This document shows positions 5,442 to 5,545 of a stretch of 5,545 nucleotides of DNA, in pieces. This DNA comes from Propionibacteriaceae bacterium (GTDB taxonomy: Bacteria > Actinomycetota > Actinomycetes > Propionibacteriales > Propionibacteriaceae). The notes under the pieces were generated by a model. That model ran no database searches and was not told where the DNA came from. It worked only from the letters and a program-made list of their open reading frames with translations. The DNA is taken from NCBI GenBank assembly GCA_027346035.1, contig DAIESZ010000021.1:1-5545 (forward strand), written 5' to 3'. Position numbers and translations under genes: made by a program. The number at the start of each line of letters is the position of its first letter. The first letter of the stretch is position 1.

Positions 5442-5545
5442 GTGACGCCCTTCGAGCCGCAATCCCTGCTGACTGCGTGGACGCCGACGCCCTTCGGAGT
5501 GGGCCTCGTCGCGGTGGTGGCGGGCTGGTACCTGCTGCAGGCAGG
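5442..5545 (+). CDS. Probable CtaG-like cytochrome c oxidase assembly membrane protein (3' end missing)
   Basis: Only 34 codons are in the window. They begin Met-Thr-Pro-Phe-Glu-Pro and include LLTAWTPTPFGVGLVAVVAG followed by WYLLQA, an amphipathic start leading into a first transmembrane helix. A short N-terminus with L-x-x-W-x-x-x-P before helix one is what I recall of the Caa3_CtaG (DUF1404-type) membrane family, linked to copper delivery or assembly of cytochrome c oxidase. The GTG start is preferred because the nearby ATG at 5434 meets a stop after three codons and because operator copy B sits at the matching distance. GGCGGA at 5424-5429 is a weak and distant ribosome binding site. The identity is tentative: any polytopic membrane protein could look like this so far. 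Confidence 0.6.
   Translation, partial: MTPFEPQSLLTAWTPTPFGVGLVAVVAGWYLLQA

Noticed and set aside
5434..5445. Three-codon minicistron (Met-Ala-Ser-stop) whose TGA overlaps the GTG of the CtaG-like gene
   Set aside because: It could couple translation, but there is no strong ribosome binding site before it and such a short frame is easily chance.
4680..5462. 260-codon open frame on the - strand over the propeller gene
   Set aside because: It is the antisense shadow of a well-supported gene, with no domain or ribosome binding site.

Overview
The window is GC-rich, densely coding chromosomal DNA of actinobacterial type. This rests on heavy G/C third-position use, GTG starts, very short gaps and the protein families present. 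A member of the order Micrococcales (for example Intrasporangiaceae) is my guess from general resemblance only. There is no sign of mobile elements, CRISPR, tRNA or rRNA, and no gene-free stretch over about 75 bases.

Layout. Positions 1-1763 (+) hold the end of lutB, running off the left edge, and all of lutC. They overlap by ATGA and belong to the L-lactate oxidation operon (lutA would lie to the left). A GC-rich hairpin at 1776-1804 separates them from a convergent gene. Positions 1803-3191 (-) are one uninterrupted reading frame encoding an AAC(6')-like GNAT acetyltransferase followed by a complete DapB (4-hydroxy-tetrahydrodipicolinate reductase, lysine/diaminopimelate pathway). From 3241 (+) a divergent cluster begins: a predicted Tat-exported lipoprotein with a NodB-type polysaccharide deacetylase fold, a YncE/YVTN-type seven-bladed beta-propeller lipoprotein, and, cut by the right edge, the first 34 codons of a membrane protein resembling the CtaG-type cytochrome c oxidase assembly family.

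How they work together. lutBC moves electrons from lactate oxidation towards the respiratory chain. DapB supplies tetrahydrodipicolinate for lysine and peptidoglycan. The right-hand cluster looks like an envelope module, possibly linked to copper or terminal oxidase functions through the CtaG-like protein.

Most notable points: (1) the GNAT-DapB single-frame fusion; (2) a 16-base exact repeat, extending into a CAG-N8-CAG direct repeat with 11-base period, lying 48-49 bases before the starts of both the deacetylase and the CtaG-like gene, so probably a shared operator; (3) loss of the Asp-Asp catalytic/metal motif in the deacetylase; (4) TANNNT boxes 6-7 bases before GTG codons at both the GNAT and the DapB module, suggesting leaderless transcripts and a possible separate DapB product.
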